Source: Smallanthus sonchifolius (lineage: Eukaryota; Streptophyta; Magnoliopsida; Asterales; Asteraceae). From it: 64,000 bases of DNA. Shown here piece after piece: positions 22,240 to 33,692 of this stretch (its first letter is position 1; each line of letters starts with the position of its first letter). The translations under genes were made by a program, and so were the position numbers. The stretch lies in contig CM042042.1 in NCBI GenBank assembly GCA_023525975.1, positions 47,441,880 through 47,505,879 of the forward strand. Direction: 5' to 3'. Below the pieces are notes generated by a model. It ran no database searches. It was given only the letters and a program-made list of their open reading frames with translations, and had not been told where the DNA came from.

Positions 22240-25200
22240 GTGAGATACGAAGGTTTTAACATAGTTTTAACAAGGTTTTTGAAAAGTATTACAACTCACT
22301 ATGTCATGCATTCTTTAGTATAAGTGTGAGAGCAAACATGTTAAACATTGTGCATATCAATCCTCCAACCAAGTTTAGGCATAACCCGAGGTTACCCTTA
22401 AAAGTTTAAAGCTTAAATTCAGTAACAATTACCATGGGCATTAAACTAGGTGAATTGGTCAAATACAATAGATCTATCATTGTTACTATAGGCTTGATCA
22501 AAGTTAATGGATATGCTAGTATTAAGTTTAATTTAAGCATGCAAGTCTCAAGCATAATAACATAAGAATAAGCATGTAGGCATAGTTGTACAATAATTGT
22601 ATAAGTTTTGATACATGTTTCACCCCAAGTTTATAAATAAAGTAAAACGAAAAGGGGCTAAGTATACTCACTTGGAAAGATGAGGGAGTGTCCAACAAGG
22701 GTTAGGAGTAGCAAAGCCTTGAGTGAGAATATCCTCACAACAAATCTAAGATTACAAGTCTAGAGTTTCAAGTTTTGAGTCTAGGACAAGAATTCTAAGA
22801 TTCTAAGTGTAACTAGGGTTCCAAATGGTGGACGGGAATGATTGTGTTTATAAAGTTTAAATCAAGTTTCAAATAAGGTTTTGAATGGATTATACAAGGC
22901 TTGGATTTCAAAGTTTAATAAGTTCATAGTTTAAAATAATTATTTAAGGTAAGGATTAAAGATATATAATAATTATTTTAAGAGTAAAATAATTATTAAA
23001 TACAAGTATTTAAAGGCTAAATAGTGATTAGGGATTAATAGCAATTATTTAAAGAGTATATAATTATTAAGGATAAATAATTACCTATAAGAATAAACAA
23101 TATAGATCATTTAGGTTGTTAATAAAGTTTCAAGTATTAAACATTTATTTTACAAATTAACTTGTAAATAAATAATGTTTATAAGTTTAAATAAATATCA
23201 AGTACCTAGAAGTTTATAAAATAGAATCTCTTATAAAGTTTATGTTTTAATTATAAGTTTATAAATACTCTTAAGGTTAAAAATGAAATCATAAGTTTAT
23301 TAGGTTTTAAATAGAGTTTCTTTTATCCTATAAGTTTATAGGTATTTTAAATAAAGTTTGTGTTTAAAATTATAAGTTTATAAGTATTCTAAATTTATAT
23401 GAGTTTATAAATGTTTTATCATTAAGCTTCTGTTTAGGTTTTATAAAGTTTATAAACATTCTAAAAATTTATAAAGTATATTTATTTTTCATGTTTTAAA
23501 ATGAATGAATGAGCAAGCTTTATGTTTTAATTTAAACAAACAAACAAGCTTTCTGTTAAAAACTTTATAGGAATTGCACAAGTTTATAATTTTCTGTTTT
23601 ATGAATAATGTATAAGTTTTATAAACCTTTTCCTAATTTTTATAAGATTTATATAAGTTTTTATTAAATTAAAGTTTATAATTTAATGTTTAAAGATGAA
23701 ATAATATGTTTATTCCAGAAAATATAAAATAAATTATAGTTTCTGATTTATTAAAATAATTTATGTTAGACTATAAGTTTTAATAAAGTTTTATGAGTTT
23801 ATAAGATTTATATAAGTTTTCAGTTTCAAATCAAAAGTTTAAAGTTTTAAACATAAGAATTTTAATTTATTTCAGAAAATAATAAAAATTAAATTCCAGA
23901 AATTTAAAAAAATAGTTTATGTTTAAAATGTAAATTTTATAAAATTCTCAAAGTATTTTTTTATAGTTTTAAGTATTTAAACTGATTTTTATAGTTTAAT
24001 CTTTTTATAAGTTTAACTAAGTTTAATTAATTAAAACAATTTCAAAATGGAAAAGTGTAAATTAAAAATAAGATTCAAGTTTATAAAAGTATCCCCGAAT
24101 TTATAAAAATTATTAGAAGCATAAAAAATGAATAGAAAAGCTAAAAAAATAAAAAGGGACAAAACTCGGCTGGCCGGATCGAACACGGGCCACCCGAGTC
24201 ACAAACACACACAACTAACCACCCGGCTATGGGCCTCGCTGGTGTTTATACTTGGAAAAGTAAAAGTTAAACAACACTTCAAATCGTCCCTAATTCCCCT
24301 TATGAACCCTAGAACCAAGTTTCCCTAAATACGTTTCGATTAACCTTCTGTCTTTGTAAATTGACAGAGGGCTTTTAGTCTATGGAGAAAACCGAGAGTT
24401 TTGGCCATTGGAATTACCTGAATTGATGTCGAAATGAAGGAGAACATGTTCGATCTTTTGTGCGACTGACCACGGATCCAAACTAGAAATGCAGGTGATG
24501 AACGACCAAATTGGGTGTTTGGGAAGTTTGAGGTTGATGTCGTTGAGGTGTTTGAGTCTGTACTTATAGTCAATTTCATCATTAAATGCCGAATTAGTTG
24601 GGAGGATTATAGGTGAGTAATACGAGTTTAATTTCGAACCACGCGGGTGTTAGACTCGAAATTTGGCATTGAAGAACATCGGGGTTGAGTCGCATGCCTG
24701 AGTCGGAGCTCAAGGAGCATTCAATTCGGCAGTTTACGCGTTTTTGAATAAATTGGGCTCAAAATCGGTCTCGGCTGGGATCGAACCTGAGACTAGTTTC
24801 AGCTTCTGGGGTTTAGGCTAATTACACAACAGGTCCTTGTAGTTTAAAGGTTTCGTTATTTTATGTTGGAACTTGAGTTTTGATTTAAAATAAGTTTTGG
24901 GAGTTGGCAATTTTAGTCCCTAGACTTTATAAAATAATTTATATGTTTTATTTTTATAAAACAAAATAAATTTTATAAGTTTCTGTTTACTTTATAATTT
25001 ATAATATTTTCTAGTTTACATGTTTAAGTATTTAAAATAAGTTTATTAATTATTTTTTTATTTATATAATCATAAACTTACAAGGTTTTAAGAATTTAAC
25101 CATTTTATAATATTTATATATATATATATATATTTATATTTTTAAATAAGCCTCATATATATATATATTCATATCCATCCCAAGTATGATTGTTTTTATT

Positions 25201-25319
25201 AACTATTATTTAAATTAATATTTCTTGTTTAAGAAACTAGTTTTAGTAGGAATTCAAGTCTTAATACGTGCTAAGGTTTAGGGTAAGATACGTCGGGAAA
25301 TCATGGATATTACACACAA

Positions 25320-25660
25320 CCGCAAACAACCAAACAGCACTGGATGATTAACAATCAGCGAGGGGTTAACGAGAACACGAGGTAACAAAGGGTCAGGGAC
25401 GATTTCACGATCGACCAAACCAGAGGGACGATTCCACGTCCGCCAAATAGTGAAACGGGAGGGACAGAGGTGAGATTTCAAGCCTACAAAAATCCTTTTC
25501 AATTACTTGATGGAATTATGCCTTGGTTTTTTTTGAAAATGAATTTCAAATTATTTTGTCTAGACATTAGTTCTTATGAACCAGTTTAAGGCATTCCGAT
25601 ATGTAGAAAAAAAATATTACAAACATGTTCTAGATGTCCATTGTTGAATCAACGTGAATT
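25320..25660. other. Unassigned flank of LTR 'A'
   Basis: Moderate-GC sequence (25320-25490) with a repeated 'gacgatt(t/c)cacg' phrase. No gene or element was recognised on either strand. Confidence 0.3.
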
Positions 25661-25901
25661 TAAATGGGTTAGGCTATACATACCCCCCACTCCTATTTGT
25701 CGTACTCTCTCCTTGAAAAATAACTTTTAAATTTGTCATTTTACCACCCCTTCGAAAAATCATTATTTTTAAACCGTTCTTTTTAAGTTTAAAAACACTC
25801 TGTATAAAATAAACTGTTTACCCCTCCCCCTCTTACTTGTCGTACCCCCTCCCCCTCATACTTGTCATACCTCCCGTTTTACCTCCTTCGAATGATCATT
25901 A
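25661..25901. repeat. Tandem repeat block, left half
   Basis: Units of roughly 120-150 bp contain GGTTAGGCTATACATACC, CTTGTCGTACCCTCC, AACTTTTAAATTTGTCATTT and AAGTTTAAAAACACT in fixed order. The array is interrupted at 25901 by a solo LTR and resumes at 28393. Confidence 0.75.
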
Positions 25902-28392
25902 TGTAACACCCCAATTTTTAATAAATATAAGTAGAAGGGCTAAGATGATCATTTAATAAAACCCCAGGGGGTTTAAAAGACATTATGTTAAAGTATAAGG
26001 GGTTAGATTGTAATTAAATTAAAATCTAGGGACTGAAAATGAAATATTGTAAAAGTTGGATGGTGGCGGACCGCCACCAGAAGGGTTAGCGGTCCGCTAC
26101 ATAAGGCGCAAGGGAACAATGAGGAAATGCCAGGTGCCGGATGACTAGGCATTGAAATCTGACGCGTGTAACATGGGTAGCGGACCGTCATCGGTTCGTT
26201 AGCGGCCCGCTAGCCGCAATGTTCCTTGGCAGACCGTTACCCAAGGTATTAACGGTCCGCTACGTAGCCACCAAGTCAGTTAAGAAGCCTCAAATGGGTG
26301 GCGGACCGCCATCCAGTATCTTAGCGGTCCGCTACGAACCCGTCGGGCAGCCTATAAATAGTTGGACATGTTGAACGATTTTAAGACATCCCACACACCA
26401 AATACACACTCTCAAACACACACTTAGCCTCGGTAAGCATGCCAAGCAGCCCGATTCACGTAGAGAAGTCTGGTTTCTATCTTTTCATCTGCAATGAGCC
26501 GTAGATAGTTCTGAGGTAAGATTTATGATTTAGCTTTCAATTTAGTATTTAACGAGCTATTTGACAAACAAGATGTTCTGTCTAAAGAAAGGGTGGTGTA
26601 TAAATCTCTCCTGGACCCGTCATTCTTTCCTGGGAATATTATTGTTGGAGGTACTACTTTGGAAAGATAACCAACCTGGATTACATAATGTGACAAGTAT
26701 GACTTAGTTACTGTTATTTAGCTAAGTTATAATGTTACTATATAGGGTTATGAGCTAAGTAGATTATGCGGTTATAATCCAAGTAAGGATATTATAGGAA
26801 GAGAGATAAACGCTAGAGGTGAGTTCTATGAAGCCCTATTTTAAATGTTTTAAATGTTTTGGGCTGATACACATGCTATGCAATGTTTTACATGAACATT
26901 ATAATCCTTTTAAATTAATTTGGGAATAGTGTCCATGTTATTGCAAAAGATTTGAGAAGAGTCTATACCTCGATGAAGAAGTCTTAACAAAATATTGTTT
27001 TGACATAAAAAGAGATGTTTTGACCACAAGGGTCTGTAAGAGAAGATGTTGCCAGGTTTAGCTTAATGTCATAAATTAACTGGTAAAAGTTATGGGCAAG
27101 AATTATAGTCAGGACCCTAACCCATAAACAAACGAGTTCACGATATATAGAATGAGTGTCGGATACGCCGCTGGTACTTCCTATATATAAGCTTATTCTA
27201 TACATCGTGAATGACCTTGATTATGATTTAGGGTAATGACTATAATGGGAGACGTAATTCCCGATCTATGGATGTAAGTTCATCCGGGAAAGATAAGAAA
27301 GAATGTTTTAGAACTTATCATGGTATGCCCTGATAAGAAATGGGAGAGAGGTCATGGTAATCCCTTGACCGAACAGATGTCAAGACAATTATTGTCTTCA
27401 CAAAGAGAAAGAGATAGACTTTTTGGCATGCTTGCCATGTCAAAATATTTTAGACCATATTGGTCTGGAGAGAAAAGAGTTTTTGCCACCTTTGGCATAA
27501 GATGTCATCCATGCTCTGAGGGTAGAACGACTCTTGGAACTATGTTTAATCCTTGTGATTAAACATACAAAGAGCCGTGGTAATAAATGATCGAGAGGGT
27601 CAGATATTATCATCAGAACAACATAGACAATGTCTCTGTGACCTGTCAATGGAAGGGTTGTACAATTCATGAGTAGAGAAGTGGTGACGACCGCTCAAGG
27701 GGTGAACGTTAGAGTCTAGAAATGGGTGAATGTTCATGGAAGACTAAGGTTGTTATGGTTAATCCATACAATAAATAGAAAGATACTTTAAGACATGCAA
27801 TGACAAAAAGAGTCTATACTCTAACATTTGTGTACAGGGTTTGTTCGCAGTATATCGAATAGGTGGTGGATACGCTGCTGGTACTTCCTATATATAAACA
27901 TATTCGAATATATTGGGGATTGTCCTGGACATGGGTTTTAGGGGATAGGCAGGGTTTTAGACGAAAGATTAAAAGTCTTTTTAAACCCCAGTTTTAATTA
28001 AAGACTTATCTTACGAAAAATTTAATAATGCATATTCTGTGCTTATTACGGGAAAGGAAGGGGATTAATATGTCATGTTAAAAATGTTTGAAGAAATGAT
28101 TTAAAACTTAGAACTCACCAGCGTTAGCTGATATATTTGAGTATGTGTATTCAGGAAAGAATATAGCTTTAAGCAGGAATAGTAAATGCATCGGAGCCGG
28201 CTATCTATCATGGGGAAGACTTGTTTAAGTTTTATAGTATCTTGTAATAGTTTTAGTACATTTGTATAGACTTGGCTTAAATAAATAAAAGTTTTAGTTT
28301 CCGATGCAATTCGATCTATGATATTCTATATGTTCATGTGTAAATCCGATGAGTGGCCGACATTCCGAACCAAGCGGGATGTGGGTGTCACA
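25902..28392 (+). mobile_element. Solo LTR 'D' (2.49 kb) with TSD CATTA
   Basis: Starts TGTAACACCCC and ends GGGTGTCACA. It is flanked by CATTA at 25897-25901 and 28393-28397, an exact 5-bp duplication. A TATA box (TATAAATA) lies at 26353, just downstream of a palindrome-rich block at 26060-26335 that would be U3. Transcribed leader sequence follows (ACACACCAAATACACACTC). No internal domain is present, so this is a solo LTR. It shares ordered motifs with the LTR at 16289 but only moderately, so the two are related subfamilies. Confidence 0.92.
26060..26335. repeat. Palindrome array in U3 of LTR 'D'
   Basis: Repeated short palindromes include GGTGGCGGACCGCCACC (26062-26078), TAGCGGTCCGCTA (several), TAGCGGACCGTCATCGG and TTAGCGGCCCGCTAG. 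They alternate as GGCGGACCGCC then AGCGGTCCGCT blocks and stop about 20 bp before the TATA box. Confidence 0.85.
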
Positions 28393-28805
28393 CATTAATT
28401 ATAAAACCACCTTTTAAGTTTAAAAACACTTTTTATAAAATAAAAACGGGTTAGGCCATATATATCTCCCCACATACTTGTCGCATCCCTCTGAAAAAAT
28501 AACTTTTAAACTTGTCATTTTACCCAATTCGAAAAATCATTATTTCTAAATATTTTTTAAGTTTAAAAACACTTTCTATCAAATAAAATGTATACCCCTA
28601 TCCCCTCCTGCTTGTCGTACCCTCCCCTCCCCCCCCCCCCCCCGCCCCACCTACACACACATTTTAATTTTACCCTCTTTAAATAATAATTATTCATAAA
28701 ACTGATTTTTTAAGTTTAAAAGCGTTTTTTTATAAAATAAAAACGGGTTAGGCTATACATACCGTGAAAAAACCAGGTGGAAGAAAAAAATAAAAACGGG
28801 TTAGA
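28393..28805. repeat. Tandem repeat block, right half
   Basis: Continues the array of 25661-25901 with about three more units ('aagtttaaaaacactttt', 'aaaacgggttaggc', 'cttgtcgcatcc'). It includes a C-run near 28628-28648 that may be an assembly-sensitive homopolymer. Confidence 0.75.
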
Positions 28806-28855
28806 GCGTGTTCAAAGCTTTCAAAAACCAAATGCCATTTGCTAATTGCTACTGT

Positions 28856-29300
28856 TAGGGGTGTCAATTATTGAGACGACATGAAAATAATAAGGTTTTG
28901 AGTTAATTTTAACCCGTTTGACCTGTTAACCCGTTTTGGTTACAAAATATTTTTATTTTTTATTTTTCACATTATAGAAACGACTGCTTATTTACTTTTG
29001 TATTTTGGATATCATAAATAAACTGAATTATACTCAAACTTTTCTTTTTTTTTCTTTCTAGAGATAACTAATTAATTAATTTTTTGTTTATCTTAAATAA
29101 ATTAGATTTTGGATTTAGTACTTTATAAATTTGATTTAGATAAATGGGTTAAACGAACCAGCTTCGGCTTGACCCGAAATTAAGTGTATCCAGGTAGGTT
29201 AAAATTTTTTACACGAATAAAAATATGGGTCGGGTTGCATAATTCAACCTGTTAATCCGTCAACCCGCAATCCATCAACCGGGCATAATTGACGCCCCTA
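28856..29300. mobile_element. hAT-type MITE (AGGGGTGTCAAT termini)
   Basis: The inverted termini are TAGGGGTGTCAATTA and TAATTGACGCCCCTA. The flanking 8-mers GCTACTGT (28848) and GCTAGGAT (29301) match at 5 of 8 positions, a decayed target duplication. The interior is AT-rich with 'aacccgtttgacctgttaac' phrases. A partial second copy of its right half lies at about 37630-37835. Confidence 0.65.
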
Positions 29301-29681
29301 GCTAGGATCAATGCCTATCGGAGCCGGCGGCTACTCGGAGCCCATCTTTTTAGGACCAAACTTTTTAAAATTTATTATATATATATATAAATACATTTAA
29401 GAAAAACCTACAAGTTTTAAAACGCAATAAACAACTTAAACCCAATAACCTTACATGACTCGTTTCATCTGATATAAAAATTTACCTGTTTGACACTTTG
29501 ACCCATCAATCATCCGGATCATTTTAAGTTTTAAGTTTTCACTTGGTACATATATCACACGAGTTTTATAAATTTAATTTTACTAACTTCTAATATTTTT
29601 TTTTCAATTTATAAATTATAATATCACTATAAGCTATACACACGTTATAACTTATAAAGGCTTAAAGCTCCACTTTGGGTG

Positions 29682-31109
29682 TCAACTTGCCACAGGTAGA
29701 TCATTCTCTAGCCAAGCAAGATAGCCCCCTCTCATGTTGTACACATGCTTGAATCCCTGAAAATATTTACTCAAATAATCAATTACTTCATTATATCCAT
29801 ATACAATTTGAATCAAGTGACAGAACCAGAACTCTTCAATCGGAGAGTCATCATAATATTCTCTTTTCTACCGACTACAACTTATAAAGGTCCAATTCAT
29901 GTTTTGCTAATAAAAAAAAACTTAATTTTTATATATAAAAAATGAACAAATTTTGGTGACTGTAGGGTCAATAGACTCTCTTGACCCTCCTATGGTTCCG
30001 CCCCTGCTTGAATATTTTTTTTGTTGTGAAATAGAAAATGAACACTTATTTTAGGTCGTATATAGAAACTTACCGCTTCAAGAAGAGCGTTCGATGCGTA
30101 TACGGAACGAACCCCGGATTTACAACCCTTTACACATAACATTGCAACATCACACAATTCGTTAGTTACATATATAAATTAGTTGCTTTTAGGGATAATA
30201 GAATATAAAAATCTCAGGAAAAAGATAAATATAATTGATATGTTGCAAGTATTACTTAATAATTATTGATTATTCATTTAGTTTCATTTACCACAACAAG
30301 ATGATCACCCTTGTTGCACAATGAGAGTACTTGTTCCAAGAAGTTGCCATTCTTCACCCTACCTGAAATGGCACAAAATTTCCACTTATCAAAGATTAAA
30401 AACAGAGTTAATTGCATAAATGGCTCATGTGATGTGTTTAAATTGCATGTTTCGCCCCCAAGTTTTAAAAACTGTAAATTTAATCCAAACTTTTGAGATT
30501 TGGTTACGCCTTTAGCTCCCTGTTAGCCCCCTGATGTTAACAACACTTAGTTTTTAACGGAAAGTTAGCCCATGTGCCATCCACGTGACTTACGATTGCA
30601 AACTTAATCTTAAAAGTGAGTTAAAATCAGTAAAATTAGTAAAAAACCAGTAAAAAAATTAGTGATTTTTACTTTTTTTATGAATTTTTATTGATTTTTA
30701 CCGATTTTTTACTGATTCTTTTCTCAAAAATGATAAATTTACCTTGATGAGTATCAATCATATATGGAACATTAAGAGCATCATCAAAATCAACATGTCC
30801 CTTCATATATTCTTCCGAAGTCCTGTCAACCAAAAAGAAAACAAACAAACACTAAATTAGAAAAACACACAAATAACTGAACAATCTACCAAAACAAAAT
30901 CAAGAACACTTTAGTTGATCCAAAATGAACCAAAACATAATAACCACATAGAATCACCTGACGTCGAGGTAACGGTAGCCACCATCGCGTAGAAGGCTGT
31001 TCGCTTTACGAACATCGATGGTGATCATCTCTGGTTCAGACCTATAGGACTGAACCAGAAGAAGAATTGTGAAAGTCACTACGTTTGCATACCTTTTTTG
31101 AGTGTTCAT
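29682..31109 (-). CDS. Rhodanese-domain thiosulfate sulfurtransferase
   Basis: Five exons with GT/AG borders: 31109-30958, 30822-30743, 30362-30292, 30127-30074 and 29756-29682, giving 143 aa. Residues 1-24 (MNTQKRYANVVTFTILLLVQ) form a hydrophobic N-terminus like a signal peptide. A single rhodanese domain follows: ITIDVRKANSLLRDGGYRYL, DVRTSEEYMKGHVDF, NVPYMIDTHQGRVKNG, the active-site loop GCKSGVRS with Cys at about 103, and GGYLAWLENDLP. The family transfers sulfane sulfur from a donor such as thiosulfate to a thiol acceptor. Small plant members resemble Arabidopsis STR16-18 and senescence-associated DIN1. The predicted secretory leader is unusual compared with cytosolic STR18. Introns 2 and 4 carry MITE sequence. 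Confidence 0.93.
29812..30006. mobile_element. hAT-type MITE in rhodanese intron 4
   Basis: Ends GGTTCCGCCCCTG at 30006 and starts with a decayed CAAGTGACAGAACC. The flanks contain TTGAAT on both sides (near 29808 and 30008), consistent with a worn 8-bp duplication. It is intronic and has no coding content. Confidence 0.5.
30400..30740. repeat. MITE-like repeat in rhodanese intron 2
   Basis: Starts 'gagttaattgcataaatgg' and ends in a series of 'aaaatcagtaaaaatt / aatttttactgattttt' words that form an imperfect inverted repeat (30600-30725). It is a non-coding insertion of unknown family. Confidence 0.45.
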
Positions 31110-31614
31110 AGTGGTGGTGGTGAAGATTGAAAGGGTTTGAATAATTAGTGTTTGAATTTGCAGAGCGAGTTGGGAGATTAAATACTATAAAAATGACTTT
31201 ATGAAGAAGATGATGATAGTGTAATTGCTTACTTGGTGCAATATGTGTTGGTTTGGTTTTGACTGTTTGGAAGACTTACCAGCACCAAAATGAGTTTTCA
31301 AATTAAATATTGTATTTATTAATTTAATATTTTAATACTTAAATTGTTTGTTATTGAAAACATAAATAGAAGTTGACATTAGATTTGCTAGTTTGAACAC
31401 AATTGTTTTATATACACATGTATTTTTTTATATAAATATTTTTTTTGTAAATTATCTTAAAGAGTCGTGTTCAATTGTTAATGTTAGACCGTGAATATAG
31501 TTGTTATGCTCGGGTTCATATGTTAATAAAATACTTAATATTTATAAATAAATATTATAATCCATAAATTTAACAACAAATATAAAATATTAACCTACTA
31601 TTACTGCAAATATG
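31110..31614. other. 5' flank of rhodanese gene
   Basis: Proximal promoter and 5' UTR on the minus strand lie immediately right of 31109. The remainder is AT-rich. No TATA box could be assigned with confidence and no other gene was seen. Confidence 0.3.
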
Positions 31615-31803
31615 CGTTGGAGAAGTTTTAAAAAAAACGAGAGGAGGGGGGGATTTTTTTCCTATCAGGGGGGGGCTATAAAATTTTCATGCGAATACGC
31701 ATAAATTAACACTACTGAGCGAAAAATCGGTCGAATACGTATAAATTAACACTACTTAGTGAAAAATCAGAGGGGGGTGGGCCCTCACTAAGCTTCGCCC
31801 ATG
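31615..31803. mobile_element. hAT-type MITE with 8-bp target duplication
   Basis: Termini CGTTGGAGAAG and CTTCGCCCATG are decayed inverted repeats. CAAATATG flanks it at 31607-31614 and 31804-31811, an exact duplication. The interior phrases 'tttttccctatcaggggg' and 'cataaattaacactact' are shared with the copy at 32854-33000. Confidence 0.78.
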
Positions 31804-31844
31804 CAAATATGCATACACGTTTAATATATAAGCACACAATAAAA

Positions 31845-32360
31845 TCTATACTATATATAAATAAAGCTTTTGATGTGACACTTGTCATTCTCTCATTCAA
31901 CCTCAATTTTTTTTATCGCATCTCTCTCCTATTATTTATACAAATTTCTTTAATTATTTTTATAATTTTTTTGTTTTTCGCTTCTCTCTCCTATTAAATA
32001 AAAATGATATATATAATTCTTTTATAAAATATTTTTCATAAATATGTAATATGTAAATCTTTATTACTAAGTATATATAACATTGTCTTTATTTAACTCG
32101 TGTAATACACCAGGTTTCTAAAGTTTAACATCAATTAACATTTATTAGTTACATAATAAATTTAAATACTTAGCTAAAAAAATGTTTAAAAATTAACTTA
32201 ACAAAATTTATAATTGTCACGTAAAATTTTATTCAACCCGTGTATTAAAATTTTATTCAACCCGTGTAATACACGGATTTTTAAATAAATAATTTTTTTA
32301 TTACTAAGTATATAACATTACATTTATTGAACCCGTGCCATACACGGGATTCAATCCTAG
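31845..32360 (+). mobile_element. Non-autonomous Helitron (516 bp)
   Basis: The 5' end is TCTATACTATATATAAA, inserted after A at 31844. The 3' end has a hairpin ACCCGTG-CCAT-ACACGGG followed by ATTCAATCCTAG and then T at 32361. This gives the diagnostic TC...CTAG with A/T insertion and no target duplication. There is no Rep/helicase coding. Near-copies of the terminal hairpin precede it at about 32097, 32237 and 32261. Confidence 0.85.
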
Positions 32361-32853
32361 TATTATATATATTGAAACATGATTGCACACAATATGTTAT
32401 AAAAGTTTTTATGTATTCGTTTGGTTCGGTTCGATTTTTTCGGGTTTCACAAAAATACAAAACCGACACTAAACCGTAATTTTTGGTTTTAAAAAATTAT
32501 ATAATCAAAATCGTCGGTTATTAGTTTGGGTAGGTTTTTTTGGTTGATTCGGTTTTTTTTTCACGCCCTACCATTTGAAATTCAATTCACATAACTGATC
32601 CAAGGATCTATAGTTCTTTATGTTTTGTTAAATTTTACAATTCCTAACTGCAATTTCATGAAGTTTGACTCTTACGTAGAAAGTCAACTTCTTGACCACC
32701 CATTATACGTTTCACCAAATTCAAGTAAACACATCCTCTCTCAATTTAACCTCTCCCAAGCTAGTTAACGTGATCATAATTGCATTTTTAACCTTTTCCG
32801 ACTATTTTAGTCGATCCTACCCATAATCTATTATCTTATAGATTCATTAACTC
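32361..32853. other. AT-rich intergenic DNA
   Basis: No gene was recognised. The 32400-32570 stretch has 'ggttcggttcgattttttcggg' type words found in degenerate MITEs. Confidence 0.3.
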
Positions 32854-33000
32854 CACTGGCGGAGTTTGAATTAAAACACAGGGGGTCCGGGATTTTTTCC
32901 CTATCAGGGGGCGGACGAATACGTACAAATTAACACTACTAAGCGATGAACCGAGAGAGGGGGCGGGGCCCCTCTGAGCCCTCACAAACCTCCGCCCCTG
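32854..33000. mobile_element. hAT-type MITE (second copy of 31.6-kb element)
   Basis: Starts CACTGGCGGAGTTTG and ends CAAACCTCCGCCCCTG, an inverted pair with two mismatches. The flanks ATTAACTC (32846) and ATTATCTT (33001) agree at 6 of 8 bases. It shares its interior with the MITE at 31615-31803. Confidence 0.75.
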
Positions 33001-33500
33001 ATTATCTTGAATCTCCTTCTCCTCCTATAAATGAACATCATGATCATAACCTTCTCTTCACCAAAATCCCAACATTCTTACTTTGGAGTATAGTTGTAGT
33101 TCTTTTAGGGTTTTATGTGGCCTAACAAGTTAAAAATTGCGCAGATATCGCGATCGTGAGAGGAGAACTATGTGGCCTAAATCTGACATGAGTTACTTTG
33201 AACTAGTAAAAGAAAGGATTTAACAAAATACTAGTGTTAGGCTCAAGGATGATTCTACGTTATTGTGTGTGGGGGTCCAATGATCCTATAGCTTATAGGA
33301 AGGAATTATATTGATTTTATATTGGACGAGAAGTTGTACTATAAACATTTAAAGAAAAATGCTATATATAGTCTAGTAGCCCACCTTTTTAAAGCCCATA
33401 TATCACATTATTCAACTATCTTTTCATTTAATTCAACAAGATCTTATACGTCTTTGGTCTTTCTACTTTATCTTGGCCCAACATTCTAAAATTGTTTAGT
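33001..33500. other. Promoter-like stretch without a gene
   Basis: CCTATAAATGAAC at 33026 looks like a TATA box and is followed by a C/T-rich leader, but the short frame from the nearby ATG stops within 20 codons. It may be the remnant of a lost gene. Confidence 0.25.
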
Positions 33501-33504
33501 ATCC

Positions 33505-33684
33505 GAATTTTTTTTAGAACGACATGTCGGTTCTAACTCATCTAGCCCAGAGTTCAAGTCCTATCACAGAGGATATTCATGAAATTATGAGGTGTACTTT
33601 GTGAGTATTGAACCTGGAACCTCCACAAGAGGAAAACCTTAAGGTAAAACCCCCTGACCACTAGACCAAAAGCTTGATGGCATC
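33505..33684 (-). mobile_element. tRNA-derived SINE (180 bp), minus strand
   Basis: Read on the minus strand, the head has box A TGGTCTAGTGG and box B-like GGTTCAATACTC, and the tail is AAAAAAAATTCGG. Both flanks carry TAGTATCC (33497-33504 and 33685-33692), an 8-bp or longer target duplication. It is a different family from the SINE at 7941. Confidence 0.75.
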
Positions 33685-33692
33685 TAGTATCC

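Larger units (their letters stand above)
18827..25314 (-). mobile_element. Solo LTR 'A' (3.3 kb), split by nested LTR 'B'
   Basis: Begins TGTCACACCCCAACCG at 18827 and ends GGATATTACA at 25314, so its own 5'-3' orientation is minus (TGTAATATCC...GGTGTGACA). It is flanked by CACAA at 18822-18826 and at 25315-25319, an exact 5-bp target duplication. Sequence continues across the nested insertion at 19088/22240 (AGTTGGTGAG then ATACGAAGG), as in the uninterrupted copy at 50631-53633. Its length without the insert is about 3.33 kb. A minus-strand TATA-like box lies near 24563. No internal region is present, so it is a solo LTR left by recombination. Confidence 0.9.

Noticed and set aside
24172..24232. 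Possible functional tRNA gene in LTR 'A'
   Set aside because: Box B is recognisable but the acceptor and anticodon stems do not pair. Kept only as a tRNA-like segment.
27320..27670. 80-codon plus-strand frame and its minus-strand partner
   Set aside because: Inside solo LTR 'D'. There is no family resemblance and it is bounded by the LTR.
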